From an uncultured Hyphomicrobiales bacterium (GTDB taxonomy: Bacteria > Pseudomonadota > Alphaproteobacteria > Rhizobiales > Beijerinckiaceae), in assembly GCA_903861645.1 (NCBI GenBank), contig CAIOVE010000061.1:1-42192 (forward strand): a stretch of DNA of 42,192 nt, read 5' to 3'. Of the stretch, positions 34,815-42,192 are shown in pieces. Each line of letters starts with the position of its first letter. Position 1 is the stretch's first letter. Below the pieces are notes generated by a model. That model did not search any database. It saw nothing but the letters and a program-made list of their open reading frames with translations, and was not told where the DNA came from. A program made the translations under genes and the position numbers.

Positions 34815-35582
34815 TTACTTGTCCGTCTTCGAGAAGCCCGGACCCATGTTCCAGTCCATGGCGTAATAGGGCCGGTCGGTCAGGCGGCAGAAGTTCTCCC
34901 AGCCGCGCTCCAGCGTGAAGCCCGCGCGTCCGCCTGCGTTCGCGGCGACCTCGCCCTCGGACATGGGGATGATGTCGCCGTCGCCGAGCTGGTAGGCCTT
35001 GAGCAGCATCTCGGCGTTGATTTCCATGTAGATCGAGGTGAACACCACCTCGCGCAGGGACTTGCCGACGACGACGCTGCCGTGGCCGCGCATCAGCGCG
35101 ACGGTGCGGTTGGCGAGGCAGGCGGCGAGGTCGTCGCCCATCTCCGTCGAGGTGACCAGCAGGTTGGTGACGCCGAACTTGTGCGAGATGTCCCAGGTCG
35201 GGATGTCCGTGCCAATCGGCGCGCACATGTGCATGATCGGCTGCATCTTCTTCTTGGTCTGCACGGTGAAGGGCACGACGTTGGGCGAGTGGTTGTGCAC
35301 CACCGCCATCACGTCGGGACGCGCGGCGTAAACCGAGCCGTGGATGAAGCGCTCGGAATAGGGCTTGCCCGCCACGTGGCCGACCGTGGCGCCGTCATGG
35401 GTGAATTCCATGATGTCGCCGATCTCGACGCAGTTGGGCGCGCGGGCGCGAGACAGGAAGAAGTGGTTGGGGTTTTCGGGGTTGCGCATGGACACATGGC
35501 CGAAGGAATCGACGACGTGATGATGGGCGAGCACGCGGTTCGCCGTGACGAGGTCGTCCTTCAACTGGGTCAGATTGCTCAT
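34815..35582 (-). CDS. Class II aldolase/adducin family protein, possible aromatic-acid decarboxylase
   Basis: Protein of 255 residues, GGAGG 8 bases before the ATG. The metal site of the fold is visible as HNHS (His96, His98) and RGHGSV (His167), with Glu77 in YSERFIHGS as likely catalytic acid. Besides sugar-phosphate aldolases, this fold includes 3,4-dihydroxyphthalate decarboxylase and related aromatic decarboxylases. Linkage to a phthalate-type Rieske oxygenase and carboxylate transporter genes favours a decarboxylase. That is inference, since the sequence alone gives only the fold. It is the first gene of a pair with the NitT/TauT receptor. An inverted repeat lies in its leader. Confidence 0.78.
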   Translation of the reverse strand: MSNLTQLKDDLVTANRVLAHHHVVDSFGHVSMRNPENPNHFFLSRARAPNCVEIGDIMEFTHDGATVGHVAGKPYSERFIHGSVYAARPDVMAVVHNHSPNVVPFTVQTKKKMQPIMHMCAPIGTDIPTWDISHKFGVTNLLVTSTEMGDDLAACLANRTVALMRGHGSVVVGKSLREVVFTSIYMEINAEMLLKAYQLGDGDIIPMSEGEVAANAGGRAGFTLERGWENFCRLTDRPYYAMDWNMGPGFSKTDK

Positions 35583-35605
35583 GCGTCATCCTCCGCTTTG
35601 GTGAA

Positions 35606-35633
35606 GGCGCTCCACCCCTTGGCAGGGAGCGCC
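35606..35633. repeat. Inverted repeat in the leader of the aldolase gene
   Basis: GGCGCTCC and GGAGCGCC are perfect 8-bp inverted repeats with a 12-base spacer, 24-51 bases before the start codon. It could be an operator or a leader hairpin controlling the aldolase-receptor operon. Confidence 0.45.
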
Positions 35634-35697
35634 GGAAGTCCGGTCCGGCGATCCCATAGCACAAGCCGCGCGCCTGCCAAGCGCGCCCGCCGCGGCG

Positions 35698-36402
35698 TCA
35701 GGACGCGGCGGGGTCGGGCGTCGCCTCGAACAGCATGCGCGCCTGATTGTGGCCGATGTTGAGCGGCGCCCGCGCGCCCTTGAGCCCATGCGCGGCGAGC
35801 AACGCCAGCATTTCCTTCTCGTCGTAGCGAGTCAGGCCGTACTGGGCGCGCAGCGCGCGATAGTCGGAGAAGAATGTGCGCACCAGTCCGACGCAGGCGG
35901 CGATCAGGAAGCCGCCCTCGAAGGCGAAGGACAGCAGCGCGCGGATATCGTCGAGCGGGCCGGTCGCCGGAGAGATGACGTCGGCCAGCACGAGGCGGCC
36001 CGTTGGCTTCAATTTGGCGCGGAAGCCGTCGAGCAGCGTCTCGAAGTCGCGCTTGGGGATGTATTGCAGCACCGAGTTGACGACGATGAGGTCGAGCGCG
36101 CCATCGGCCACGCCGTCGAGCGCTTCCTCGCCGAGCAACGCGATCGAGTCGCGCCCCTCGAAACGGCGGGCCAGCCGGGCGCGCACGTTGGGGGCGGCGT
36201 CATAGAGGTAGAGCTTCGCGCATTTGCGCGCCACGAGGTCGGCGGCGGAGGCGTCGCCGCAGCCATAATCCAGCACGACGGAATCGGGCGAGCGAACGAG
36301 GCTGGCGATGCCCTTGGCCACGAGATCATCGTGCAGGGCGCCGTGGCGCTCGTTCACGTAGATCGTGTTCTTCTCGCGGTTCCAGAAATCGCGCCAGGAC
36401 AT
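35698..36402 (-). CDS. Class I SAM-dependent methyltransferase
   Basis: Protein of 234 residues with GGGAG before the ATG. The AdoMet motif is SVVLDYGCGDASAADLV; post-I is LYLYDAAPNVRARL; motif II is DLIVVNSVLQYIP; motif III is PTGRLVLADVISP. An amphipathic insert at about 150-180 (LLSFAFEGGFLIAACVGLVRTFF) is hydrophobic and may touch a membrane or a greasy substrate. The domain is the general Methyltransf_11/25 type; acceptor unknown. It lies 115 bases upstream of the aldolase gene on the same strand and diverges from the acyl-CoA dehydrogenase operon. Confidence 0.8.
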   Translation of the reverse strand: MSWRDFWNREKNTIYVNERHGALHDDLVAKGIASLVRSPDSVVLDYGCGDASAADLVARKCAKLYLYDAAPNVRARLARRFEGRDSIALLGEEALDGVADGALDLIVVNSVLQYIPKRDFETLLDGFRAKLKPTGRLVLADVISPATGPLDDIRALLSFAFEGGFLIAACVGLVRTFFSDYRALRAQYGLTRYDEKEMLALLAAHGLKGARAPLNIGHNQARMLFEATPDPAAS

Positions 36403-36569
36403 GTTCGTGCTCCCGCGCGGGCGCGGATCGGGGTTGAAGGTGGCGCGGTTATTTCAGAGCCTTGGCCATAAGGCCAGAGCGGGCGGGGCGATCCGCCGTA
36501 TTGACGCGCTGGCCCGCTTGATTACTTGTTGATTAACTGGGGCAAGCGCCCAACCAGTGGGAAGAATCG

Positions 36570-38855
36570 ATGTCAGGGGAAGACGCCAACGCCGACATGA
36601 TCGCCGACAGCGCCGCGAAATTCGCGGCCCAAGCCGTCGGGTTGGGCTTGCTGGGGCGCGCCGCGCCCGACCATGCCGGCTGGCTGACGGCCCTGGCCGA
36701 GGCCTCGTGGCCGGGCCTGCTGGCGTCCGAATCCGACGGCGGCTCCGCCCTGCCCATCGCCGATTTCTGCATCGTTTGCGAGGAATTCGGCCGCAAGCTG
36801 CTGCCGGGCTTCGCGCCGCTGGCCGCCGCGCTCGGCGTGCTCGGCGAGGACACGGCCTTGCGCGCGGACATTCTGGCGAGGGCGATGAACGGCGAGGCGC
36901 TGGTCGCGCCGGCCCTGCAAAGCGAGGGCGCGCGGCCGTCGGCCGGTCATGGCGCCACGCTCGCCCCGACCGACGGCGGCGGCTGGCGGCTCGACGGCGC
37001 CAAGCATTTCGTGCCCGACGGCGACACCGCCGAGGGCTTCGTGGTCGACGCGCGCGGGCCGGATGGGCTCGCGCTTCTCTATGTTCCGCGCCGCGCCGCG
37101 GGCGTTTCCACCACCGTCGACACCGCGGCCGATGGCGCGCGGCTGGCGCGCGTCGAATTCGCGAATGTCGGGCTCGACGGCGGTCACGTCATTGCCATGG
37201 GGCCGCGCGCGGCGGCGGCGCTGGATCGTCTGCGTTTTCCGCTGCAACTCGGACTCGCCGCCGAGCTGATCGGCTTGGCGCGCGAGGTATTTGATCGCAC
37301 GCTGGACTATATGCGGACGCGCCGCCAGTTTGGCCGGTCGCTGGGCGCCTTTCAGGCATTGCAGCATCGCGCCGTCGACATGGCCTGCGACATCGAGCTG
37401 TCGCGCGCCTACGTGCTGGAAGCCGCGCGCGTGGCCGACGCGCCTCGCCCCGGCGTTCTAGAATTGATCGCCGGCGCGCGCGCGCGGGCCGGCGAAACCG
37501 CGCTCGCCGTCGCCAAATGGGCGATCCAGATGCATGGCGCGATCGGCTTCACGGACGAGTTCGACATCGGCCTTTTTCTCAAGCGCGCGCTGACGTTGAC
37601 GCGGATCTATCGAACCATCGAGGCGCACCGGGCCCGCTTCCGGGAGGCGACGTCGGGCGCGAACGCGCTTGACCTGTTCGGCCTGTTGCGCGCCGACACG
37701 GCGCAAGACGCGAGCTTCCGCGCGGAGGTGCGCGCGTTTCACGAGGCCGCCCTGCCGGCGCGCCTGCGCGATCTGCCGTTGCGACCGGCGCACGAGGACG
37801 CGCTGTGGTGGCACCGTCAGTTGCACGCGCGCGGCTGGATCGCGCCGAACTGGCCGCGCGAGCATGGTGGCATGGACGCCACGATCCGCCAGCGCCTCAT
37901 TCTGCTGGAGGAGGCCGCGCGCGCCGGCGCGCCGGAATTGTCCAATCAGGCGATCTATCACATCGGACCGATAATCATCCGCTTCGGCACGCCCGAGCAG
38001 AAGGCGCGCCATCTGCCGCCAATGCTCGATGGAAACGTCACCTGGTGTCAGGGCTATTCCGAGCCCAACTCGGGTTCGGATCTCGTCTCGCTGCGCGCGC
38101 GCGGCGAGGTGCGCGGCGACCGCGTCATCATCAACGGGCAGAAGATATGGACGACCGCGGCCCATCACGCCCAGTGGATGTTCGCGCTCGTGCGCACCAA
38201 CCCGGACGCCGCCGACCGGCGCGAGGGCATCAGCATGATCCTCGTCGACATGGCCGCGAAGGGCGTGCGGCCGCGCGCCATCAAAACCATCACGGGCGAC
38301 GATGAATTCGCCGAGGTGTTTTTCGACGACGTGGAGGTTCCGCTCGCCAACGTGGTGGGCGAACTCAACGGCGGCTGGAAGCTCGCCAACGCGGTGCTGG
38401 AGAACGAGCGGCTGATGACCTCCACGCCGCAGCGCGTGAACGCGCTGCTCGATCGCGTCGATCTGCTGGCGCGCGAGACCGGCGCGTTCGACGACATCGC
38501 GTTCGCCGACCGCCTCGCGCGGGCGCGCATCGACGCCATCGCCTATTCCGCGGCCTTCGCGCGCCAGCTTGAGCGCATGCGCGTCGCGGGCTCGCCGGGG
38601 CAGGCGTCGTCGCTGCTGAAGATCGTCAACACCGAATTGCAGCAACGCCTCGCGGACCTGTTGCTGGAAGCCGCGGGCTCGGCGGGCGCGAGCCTCGCCT
38701 TCATCGAGGTCGGGGGGCGGCGGCTGCATCCCGCGCTGACCTTCCTGCAGGCGCGGCGCAACACGATCTACGGCGGCACGTCGGAAATCCAGCGCAACAT
38801 CGTGGCGCGACGCCTCCTTGATCTTGGCAATGACAAGCGCGGCGAGAGGGCGTGA
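36570..38855 (+). CDS. Tandem fusion of two acyl-CoA dehydrogenase domains
   Basis: Protein of 761 residues, about twice the normal size. Domain 1 (about 1-365) contains LDYMRTRRQFGRSLGAFQAL and ends with MHGAIGFTDEFDIG. Domain 2 (about 375-761) has the substrate/FAD motif GYSEPNSGSDLVSLRARG (about 493-510), GQKIWTTAAH and the C-terminal signature RRNTIYGGTSEIQRNI. At the residue where medium-chain enzymes have the catalytic Glu (YEGT), domain 2 has Gly (YGGT). Related enzymes are heterodimers of two subunits (steroid and long side-chain dehydrogenases), and the mycobacterial FadE34 is also a fusion. The likely reaction is alpha,beta-dehydrogenation of a bulky acyl-CoA. It begins the operon with the Rieske and zinc-dehydrogenase genes. 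Confidence 0.88.
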   Translation: MSGEDANADMIADSAAKFAAQAVGLGLLGRAAPDHAGWLTALAEASWPGLLASESDGGSALPIADFCIVCEEFGRKLLPGFAPLAAALGVLGEDTALRADILARAMNGEALVAPALQSEGARPSAGHGATLAPTDGGGWRLDGAKHFVPDGDTAEGFVVDARGPDGLALLYVPRRAAGVSTTVDTAADGARLARVEFANVGLDGGHVIAMGPRAAAALDRLRFPLQLGLAAELIGLAREVFDRTLDYMRTRRQFGRSLGAFQALQHRAVDMACDIELSRAYVLEAARVADAPRPGVLELIAGARARAGETALAVAKWAIQMHGAIGFTDEFDIGLFLKRALTLTRIYRTIEAHRARFREATSGANALDLFGLLRADTAQDASFRAEVRAFHEAALPARLRDLPLRPAHEDALWWHRQLHARGWIAPNWPREHGGMDATIRQRLILLEEAARAGAPELSNQAIYHIGPIIIRFGTPEQKARHLPPMLDGNVTWCQGYSEPNSGSDLVSLRARGEVRGDRVIINGQKIWTTAAHHAQWMFALVRTNPDAADRREGISMILVDMAAKGVRPRAIKTITGDDEFAEVFFDDVEVPLANVVGELNGGWKLANAVLENERLMTSTPQRVNALLDRVDLLARETGAFDDIAFADRLARARIDAIAYSAAFARQLERMRVAGSPGQASSLLKIVNTELQQRLADLLLEAAGSAGASLAFIEVGGRRLHPALTFLQARRNTIYGGTSEIQRNIVARRLLDLGNDKRGERA

Positions 38856-38915
38856 CGAACCCCGTCGCGCGGCGCTATAAGCGCCTCTCGAGGGATGAAG
38901 CGACGGCGGGAACAC

Positions 38916-40196
38916 ATGAAGCACGAACAGAACATGCTGCTGACGCGCACCGGGCCGGGCCAGCCCATGGGCGCGCTGTTTCGCCGTTACTGGCTGCCGA
39001 TACTCGTGTCGGGCGAACTGCCCGAGCCCGATTGCCCGCCGGTGCGCGTCAAGGTGTTGTCCGAGCGGCTGCTCGCCTTTCGCGACAGCGAGGGCAGGCT
39101 TGGCCTGATCGATGAATTCTGCGCCCATCGCGGCGTGTCGCTGTGGTTTGGCCGCAACGAGGAATGCGGCATCCGCTGCCCCTACCACGGCTGGAAGTTC
39201 GACGTCAGCGGCCAATGCGTCGAGGTGCCCAGCGAGCCCGTCGAAAGCGGCTACGCGCAAAAGATCAAGCTGAAATCCTATCCGCTGGTGGAGGCGGGCG
39301 GCATATTGTGGACCTGCCTCGCCGAGCCGTCGGAGCGCCCGGAATTTCCTGGCTTCGAGTGGCTGAAACTGCCGCCGGGACATCTTTATGTGTCGAAGCG
39401 CCTTCAGGAATCCAACTACATGCAGGCGATGGAGGGCGGGCTCGACTCCAGCCACGTGTCATGGCTGCACAGCATGGAGTTGCACACCGATCCGCTGCAC
39501 CGCGCCACCAAGGGCGCGAATTACCAGAAGGATCGCGCGCCGAAATTCGAGATCATCGAATCCGAGGGCGGCCTGCTGATCGGCGCGCGCCGCGTCGCCG
39601 ATCCCGGCATGACCTACTGGCGCGTCACGCAGTGGATCATGCCCTGCTACCAGATGATTCCGCCCTATGGCGACAACGCGCTCAATGGTCACGCGTGGGT
39701 GCCCGTCGACGACGAAAATTGCTGGGTGTGGACCTTCACCTGGCACCCGACGCGCGCGCTGACGGAGGAAGAACTGTCGGCGATGCGCGGCGGCCATGGC
39801 GTGCATGTGGAATACGAGCCCGGCTCGTTCCGTCCCCTCGTCAACAAGGACAACGACTACGGCATGGACCGCGCCGGGCAGAAGGCCGGCAAGACCTTCT
39901 CCGGCGTTTACGGCGTCGCGCAGCAGGACGCCTCGGTGCAGGAAAGCATGGGGCCGATCGTCGATCGCGCGAGGGAAAACCTCGTCGCCACCGACAACGC
40001 CATCATCATGGCGCGCCAGCGCATGATGCGCTCGGCGACGGCGCTGGTCGAGAAGGGCGTCGCGCCGCCGGCGCTCGCGCCCGCGTGTCACGCGGTGCGC
40101 TCGGCTTCCTTCGTGCTGCCGGATGGCGAGATGTTTCACAAGGCGCGGCCCGACGCGCTGGTGGCGACGGCGGGCGTGCCGCACGTCTCGATCTAG
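38916..40196 (+). CDS. Rieske non-haem iron oxygenase, phthalate 4,5-dioxygenase type
   Basis: Protein of 426 residues from the ATG at 38916, following GCGGGAA. N-terminal TRTGPGQPMGALFRRYWLP is characteristic of the phthalate/vanillate-type alpha subunits. Rieske centre: CAH (Cys69, His71) and CPYH (Cys88, His91). Mononuclear iron ligands: LDSSHVSWLH with His180 and His185. These enzymes hydroxylate aromatic acids or O-demethylate aryl ethers, fed by an FMN/ferredoxin reductase. None is encoded nearby, so the electron partner lies elsewhere. It starts 60 bases after the acyl-CoA dehydrogenase gene and 18 bases before the zinc-dehydrogenase gene. Confidence 0.9.
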   Translation: MKHEQNMLLTRTGPGQPMGALFRRYWLPILVSGELPEPDCPPVRVKVLSERLLAFRDSEGRLGLIDEFCAHRGVSLWFGRNEECGIRCPYHGWKFDVSGQCVEVPSEPVESGYAQKIKLKSYPLVEAGGILWTCLAEPSERPEFPGFEWLKLPPGHLYVSKRLQESNYMQAMEGGLDSSHVSWLHSMELHTDPLHRATKGANYQKDRAPKFEIIESEGGLLIGARRVADPGMTYWRVTQWIMPCYQMIPPYGDNALNGHAWVPVDDENCWVWTFTWHPTRALTEEELSAMRGGHGVHVEYEPGSFRPLVNKDNDYGMDRAGQKAGKTFSGVYGVAQQDASVQESMGPIVDRARENLVATDNAIIMARQRMMRSATALVEKGVAPPALAPACHAVRSASFVLPDGEMFHKARPDALVATAGVPHVSI

Positions 40197-40214
40197 CGCG
40201 CGCTCAACGGATTC

Positions 40215-41333
40215 ATGCCCATGACCACCATCGCCGCCGCCGTGGCCACCGACATTCGCGTCACGCAAACGCGCGAATTCATCCTGCCCGAGCCGCCCGC
40301 CGACGGCGGCCTGCTCAAGATCGAGATGACCGGCGTCTGCGGCAGCGACTGGCCCTATTATCTCAAATATCCGAAGGCCAAGGGCGCGCTCATTCTCGGC
40401 CATGAATCAGTCGGTCGCATCGACAGGCTGGGTCGCGACGCGGCGAAAAAGTTCGGCGTGCGCGAGGGCGATCGCGTCGCGCTGGAGGAATATCTGCCCT
40501 GCGGCCATTGCCGCTATTGCCGCCAGCAGGAATTCCGCCTCTGCGACGAGACCGACACGCTGAACAAGCCCGGCACGATCCGCTATGGCTCGACGCCGGT
40601 CGACATCGCGCCGGGCCTATGGGGCGGCTTCGCGCAGTATCAATATCTGCATCCCAATTCGGTGTTTCATCGCGTGCCCGACGCGATGCCCGCCGAACTC
40701 GCCGCCATGGCGCTGCCGCTCGGCAACGGCGTCGAATGGGCCTATCTGCAGGGACGGGTGAAGATCGGCGAAACAGTGCTCATTCAGGGGCCGGGGCAAC
40801 AGGGCCTCGCCTGCGTCGTCGCGGCGAAGGAGGCGGGCGCCGGCGCCATCATCGTCACCGGGCTTGGCACGCCGAGCGACACGAAGCGCCTCGCGCTGGC
40901 GCGGCGCCTTGGCGCGACGCACACGATCAACGTGCAAGAGCACGACGCGCTGGAGACTGTCGCCGATATCACCGGCGGCGAGATGGCCGACCTCGTGCTC
41001 GATTGCGCGGCGGGCGGCACGGAGACGATCCTGTCGGCCATCGGTCTGGCGCGCAAGGCGGGCCGCATCATCCTCGGCGGCTGGAAATTCAGGGATGTGC
41101 CGAATTTTCCAAGCGACACGCTGGTGCGGCGCTTCCTCACCATCAAGGGCATGCGCGGCCATTCCTACGAGGCGGTCGAGATCGGCCTCGGCATCATCGC
41201 GTCGGGCAAATATCCGCTGCGCGAGATGGCGACGCATGTCTTCGGCCTCGGCGAGGTCGATCTGGCGCTGCGCACGGTCGGCGGCGAGGGCGCGCCCGAC
41301 GCGATCCACTGCGCCATCGATCCGTGGCGGTAG
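40215..41333 (+). CDS. Zinc-dependent alcohol dehydrogenase (MDR family)
   Basis: Protein of 372 residues (a start two codons later is also possible). Catalytic zinc motif TGVCGSDW and GHESVGRID; structural zinc cysteines in LPCGHCRYCRQQEFRLC; cofactor fold with QGPGQQGLACVVAAKEAG. The family oxidises alcohols or reduces aldehydes with NAD(P). Placed last in the operon after the Rieske oxygenase, it might oxidise an alcohol or dihydrodiol intermediate (inference). A 9-bp hairpin follows 28 bases after the stop. Confidence 0.85.
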   Translation: MPMTTIAAAVATDIRVTQTREFILPEPPADGGLLKIEMTGVCGSDWPYYLKYPKAKGALILGHESVGRIDRLGRDAAKKFGVREGDRVALEEYLPCGHCRYCRQQEFRLCDETDTLNKPGTIRYGSTPVDIAPGLWGGFAQYQYLHPNSVFHRVPDAMPAELAAMALPLGNGVEWAYLQGRVKIGETVLIQGPGQQGLACVVAAKEAGAGAIIVTGLGTPSDTKRLALARRLGATHTINVQEHDALETVADITGGEMADLVLDCAAGGTETILSAIGLARKAGRIILGGWKFRDVPNFPSDTLVRRFLTIKGMRGHSYEAVEIGLGIIASGKYPLREMATHVFGLGEVDLALRTVGGEGAPDAIHCAIDPWR

Positions 41334-41361
41334 GGACCGTTTGGCGAAAGCGGCGAAAGGC

Positions 41362-41383
41362 GGTTTGATGGCGGCATCAAACC
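41362..41383 (+). terminator. Possible terminator hairpin after the zinc-dehydrogenase gene
   Basis: GGTTTGATG pairs perfectly with CATCAAACC around GCGG. No T run follows, so it may be a Rho-assisted stop, an mRNA-stabilising hairpin or just an inverted repeat. Confidence 0.4.
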
Positions 41384-41438
41384 CGTTGAGTCGGTGGAGC
41401 CTTCCTTGATCGCGCGCGTATTCAACGTAAACGTGTCT

Positions 41439-41448
41439 CCCCCCCCCC
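41439..41448 (+). repeat. Homopolymer tract of ten C upstream of the DNA methyltransferase start
   Basis: Ten consecutive C lie 18 bases before the GTG start at 41467, next to the sequence TGTACAAGGGAGGG, whose GGGAGGG provides the ribosome-binding site. The run can pair with that site. Such tracts are prone to slippage. Confidence 0.8.
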
Positions 41449-41466
41449 TGTACAAGGGAGGGTTGA

Positions 41467-42057
41467 GTGGCGGTGAGCGGCAAGCCGGGCGGCAACACGC
41501 TCTATTATGGCGACAACCTCGCCATCCTGCGCGACCATGTCGCCGACGGGAGCGTTGATCTCGTCTATCTCGATCCGCCGTTCAACTCGAACGCGACCTA
41601 CAACGTGCTGTTCAAGGCGCCGGACGGGCACCAGTCGCAGGCGCAGATCGAGGCCTTCGACGATACTTGGCACTGGACGCCGAGCGCCGAGCAGGCGTTC
41701 GACGAGGTGATGCAATCGGGCAATTCCGACGCCGCGACCATGCTGATGGCGATGCGGCAGTTTCTCGGCGAGAACGACATGATGGCCTATCTCGCCATGA
41801 TGGCCGTCCGGTTGATCGAATTGCATCGCGTGTTGAAACCGACGGGCTCGCTCTATCTGCACTGCGATCCGACCGCGAGCCATTATCTGAAAATTTTGCT
41901 CGATGCGGTGTTTGGGAATGAGAACTTCTTGAACGAAGTAATCTGGAAACGGACGAGCGCGCATAGTAGTTCAAAGCGTTATGGGCCGATTCACGACACC
42001 ATTCTTTTTTATGCAGCCAGTCAAAAATACGTTTGGAACAAAACTTACAATTCTTAG
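41467..42057 (+). pseudogene. DNA adenine methyltransferase, truncated by an insertion sequence
   Basis: The 196 visible residues start with GTG (GGGAGGG upstream). Motifs: LYYGDNLAILRDH, catalytic motif IV VYLDPPFNSN, and LKPTGSLYLHCDPTASHYLK. In this beta-class order the AdoMet-binding FxGxG motif lies near the C-terminus and is missing. The frame runs into TAG just as the IS5-type end begins (after KYVWNKTYNS), where intact homologues continue for at least 200 more residues. The protein is probably inactive. Composition becomes AT-richer from about 41885, suggesting that the variable half has a different history from the start. Confidence 0.82.
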
Positions 42058-42192
42058 TGTCTGTCCGGAGAGATCATGCTGGATTGCATAGCTTTCTGAG
42101 CATAAGCCTTATTGACGCGAGGCGCAGGAACGCGAGCGCTCTTCGGTTGAGATTTTCCCAGTCCTTGGCTAGGCGCCTGCACCTCCCGAGCC
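42058..42192 (-). mobile_element. Left end of an IS5-family insertion sequence
   Basis: The methyltransferase frame stops abruptly at 42057 and an unrelated sequence beginning near TGTCTGTCCGGAGAG follows, carrying the end of an IS5-type transposase on the minus strand. The boundary is accurate only to a few bases, because the other terminal repeat and the target duplication are outside the window. Confidence 0.7.
42074..42192 (-). CDS. IS5-family transposase, C-terminal 38 residues
   Basis: Reading the minus strand from the window edge gives LGRCRRLAKDWENLNRRALA followed by a helical, arginine-rich end (FLRLASIRLMLRKLCNPA) and TGA. RRLAKDWEN and LRLASIRLMLRKL are typical ends of IS5-group DDE transposases, after the catalytic Glu region. 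The gene continues beyond 42192. Confidence 0.78.
   Translation of the reverse strand, partial: LGRCRRLAKDWENLNRRALAFLRLASIRLMLRKLCNPA

Noticed and set aside
37458-39455. Minus-strand frame of 665 codons
   Set aside because: Shadow of the acyl-CoA dehydrogenase fusion and Rieske genes.
1-42192. CRISPR array, rRNA operon or prophage structural genes
   Set aside because: No regularly spaced repeats, rRNA sequences or phage structural proteins were seen.

Overview
The window is GC-rich, with third codon positions dominated by G/C. Its marker genes (an Irr-type Fur regulator, the nadD-rsfS-rlmH-envC-ctpA-deacetylase-rppH block, an alphaproteobacterial hisS, DUF1330, Omp25-like porin) point to an alphaproteobacterium of the Hyphomicrobiales (Rhizobiales). 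Beijerinckiaceae or a relative is my guess. The genus cannot be fixed from the sequence alone.

Layout. Positions 1-690 are AT-richer and end at a 3' fragment of a tRNA-Val(GAC) gene (691-753). This looks like the attachment-site scar at the right end of an integrated element. Positions 786-6577 hold a PilZ protein, an overlapping nitrite/sulfite reductase and flavoreductase pair, a GuaD-like deaminase, an Irr regulator with a candidate Irr box, and RppH. Positions 6605-12365 (minus strand) are a housekeeping block: periplasmic deacetylase, CtpA, EnvC, RlmH, RsfS and NadD. Positions 12490-19923 carry hisS, a small ORF, an SDR, a porin-like barrel, a Kbp/LysM protein, GST, DUF1330, RlmJ, RNase T2 and a secreted unknown. 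Positions 20034-22866 hold a beta-propeller glycan protein divergent from a GT4 glycosyltransferase.

Positions 22992-41333 form the most interesting region, an accessory catabolic and transport neighbourhood. On the minus strand lies an FkbM methyltransferase with an in-frame stop, then an amidohydrolase, two paralogous cupins, a EutA-like reactivase and a TctA-TctB fusion permease. Divergent from it is an ACMSD-like amidohydrolase followed by TctC. Next come a class II aldolase/decarboxylase with an orphan NitT/TauT binding protein, a methyltransferase, then a tandem acyl-CoA dehydrogenase fusion, a Rieske oxygenase of the phthalate 4,5-dioxygenase type, and a zinc alcohol dehydrogenase. Read together (inference), this resembles a pathway that imports a carboxylic acid through a tripartite tricarboxylate transporter and degrades it by CoA-dependent dehydrogenation, ring oxygenation and decarboxylation. 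The EutA-like protein without ethanolamine ammonia-lyase, the paired cupins and the fusions make it unlike any pathway I can name.

The right edge (41439-42192) is a DNA methyltransferase gene preceded by a run of ten C. An IS5-family element cuts it off, and the end of that element's transposase leaves the window.
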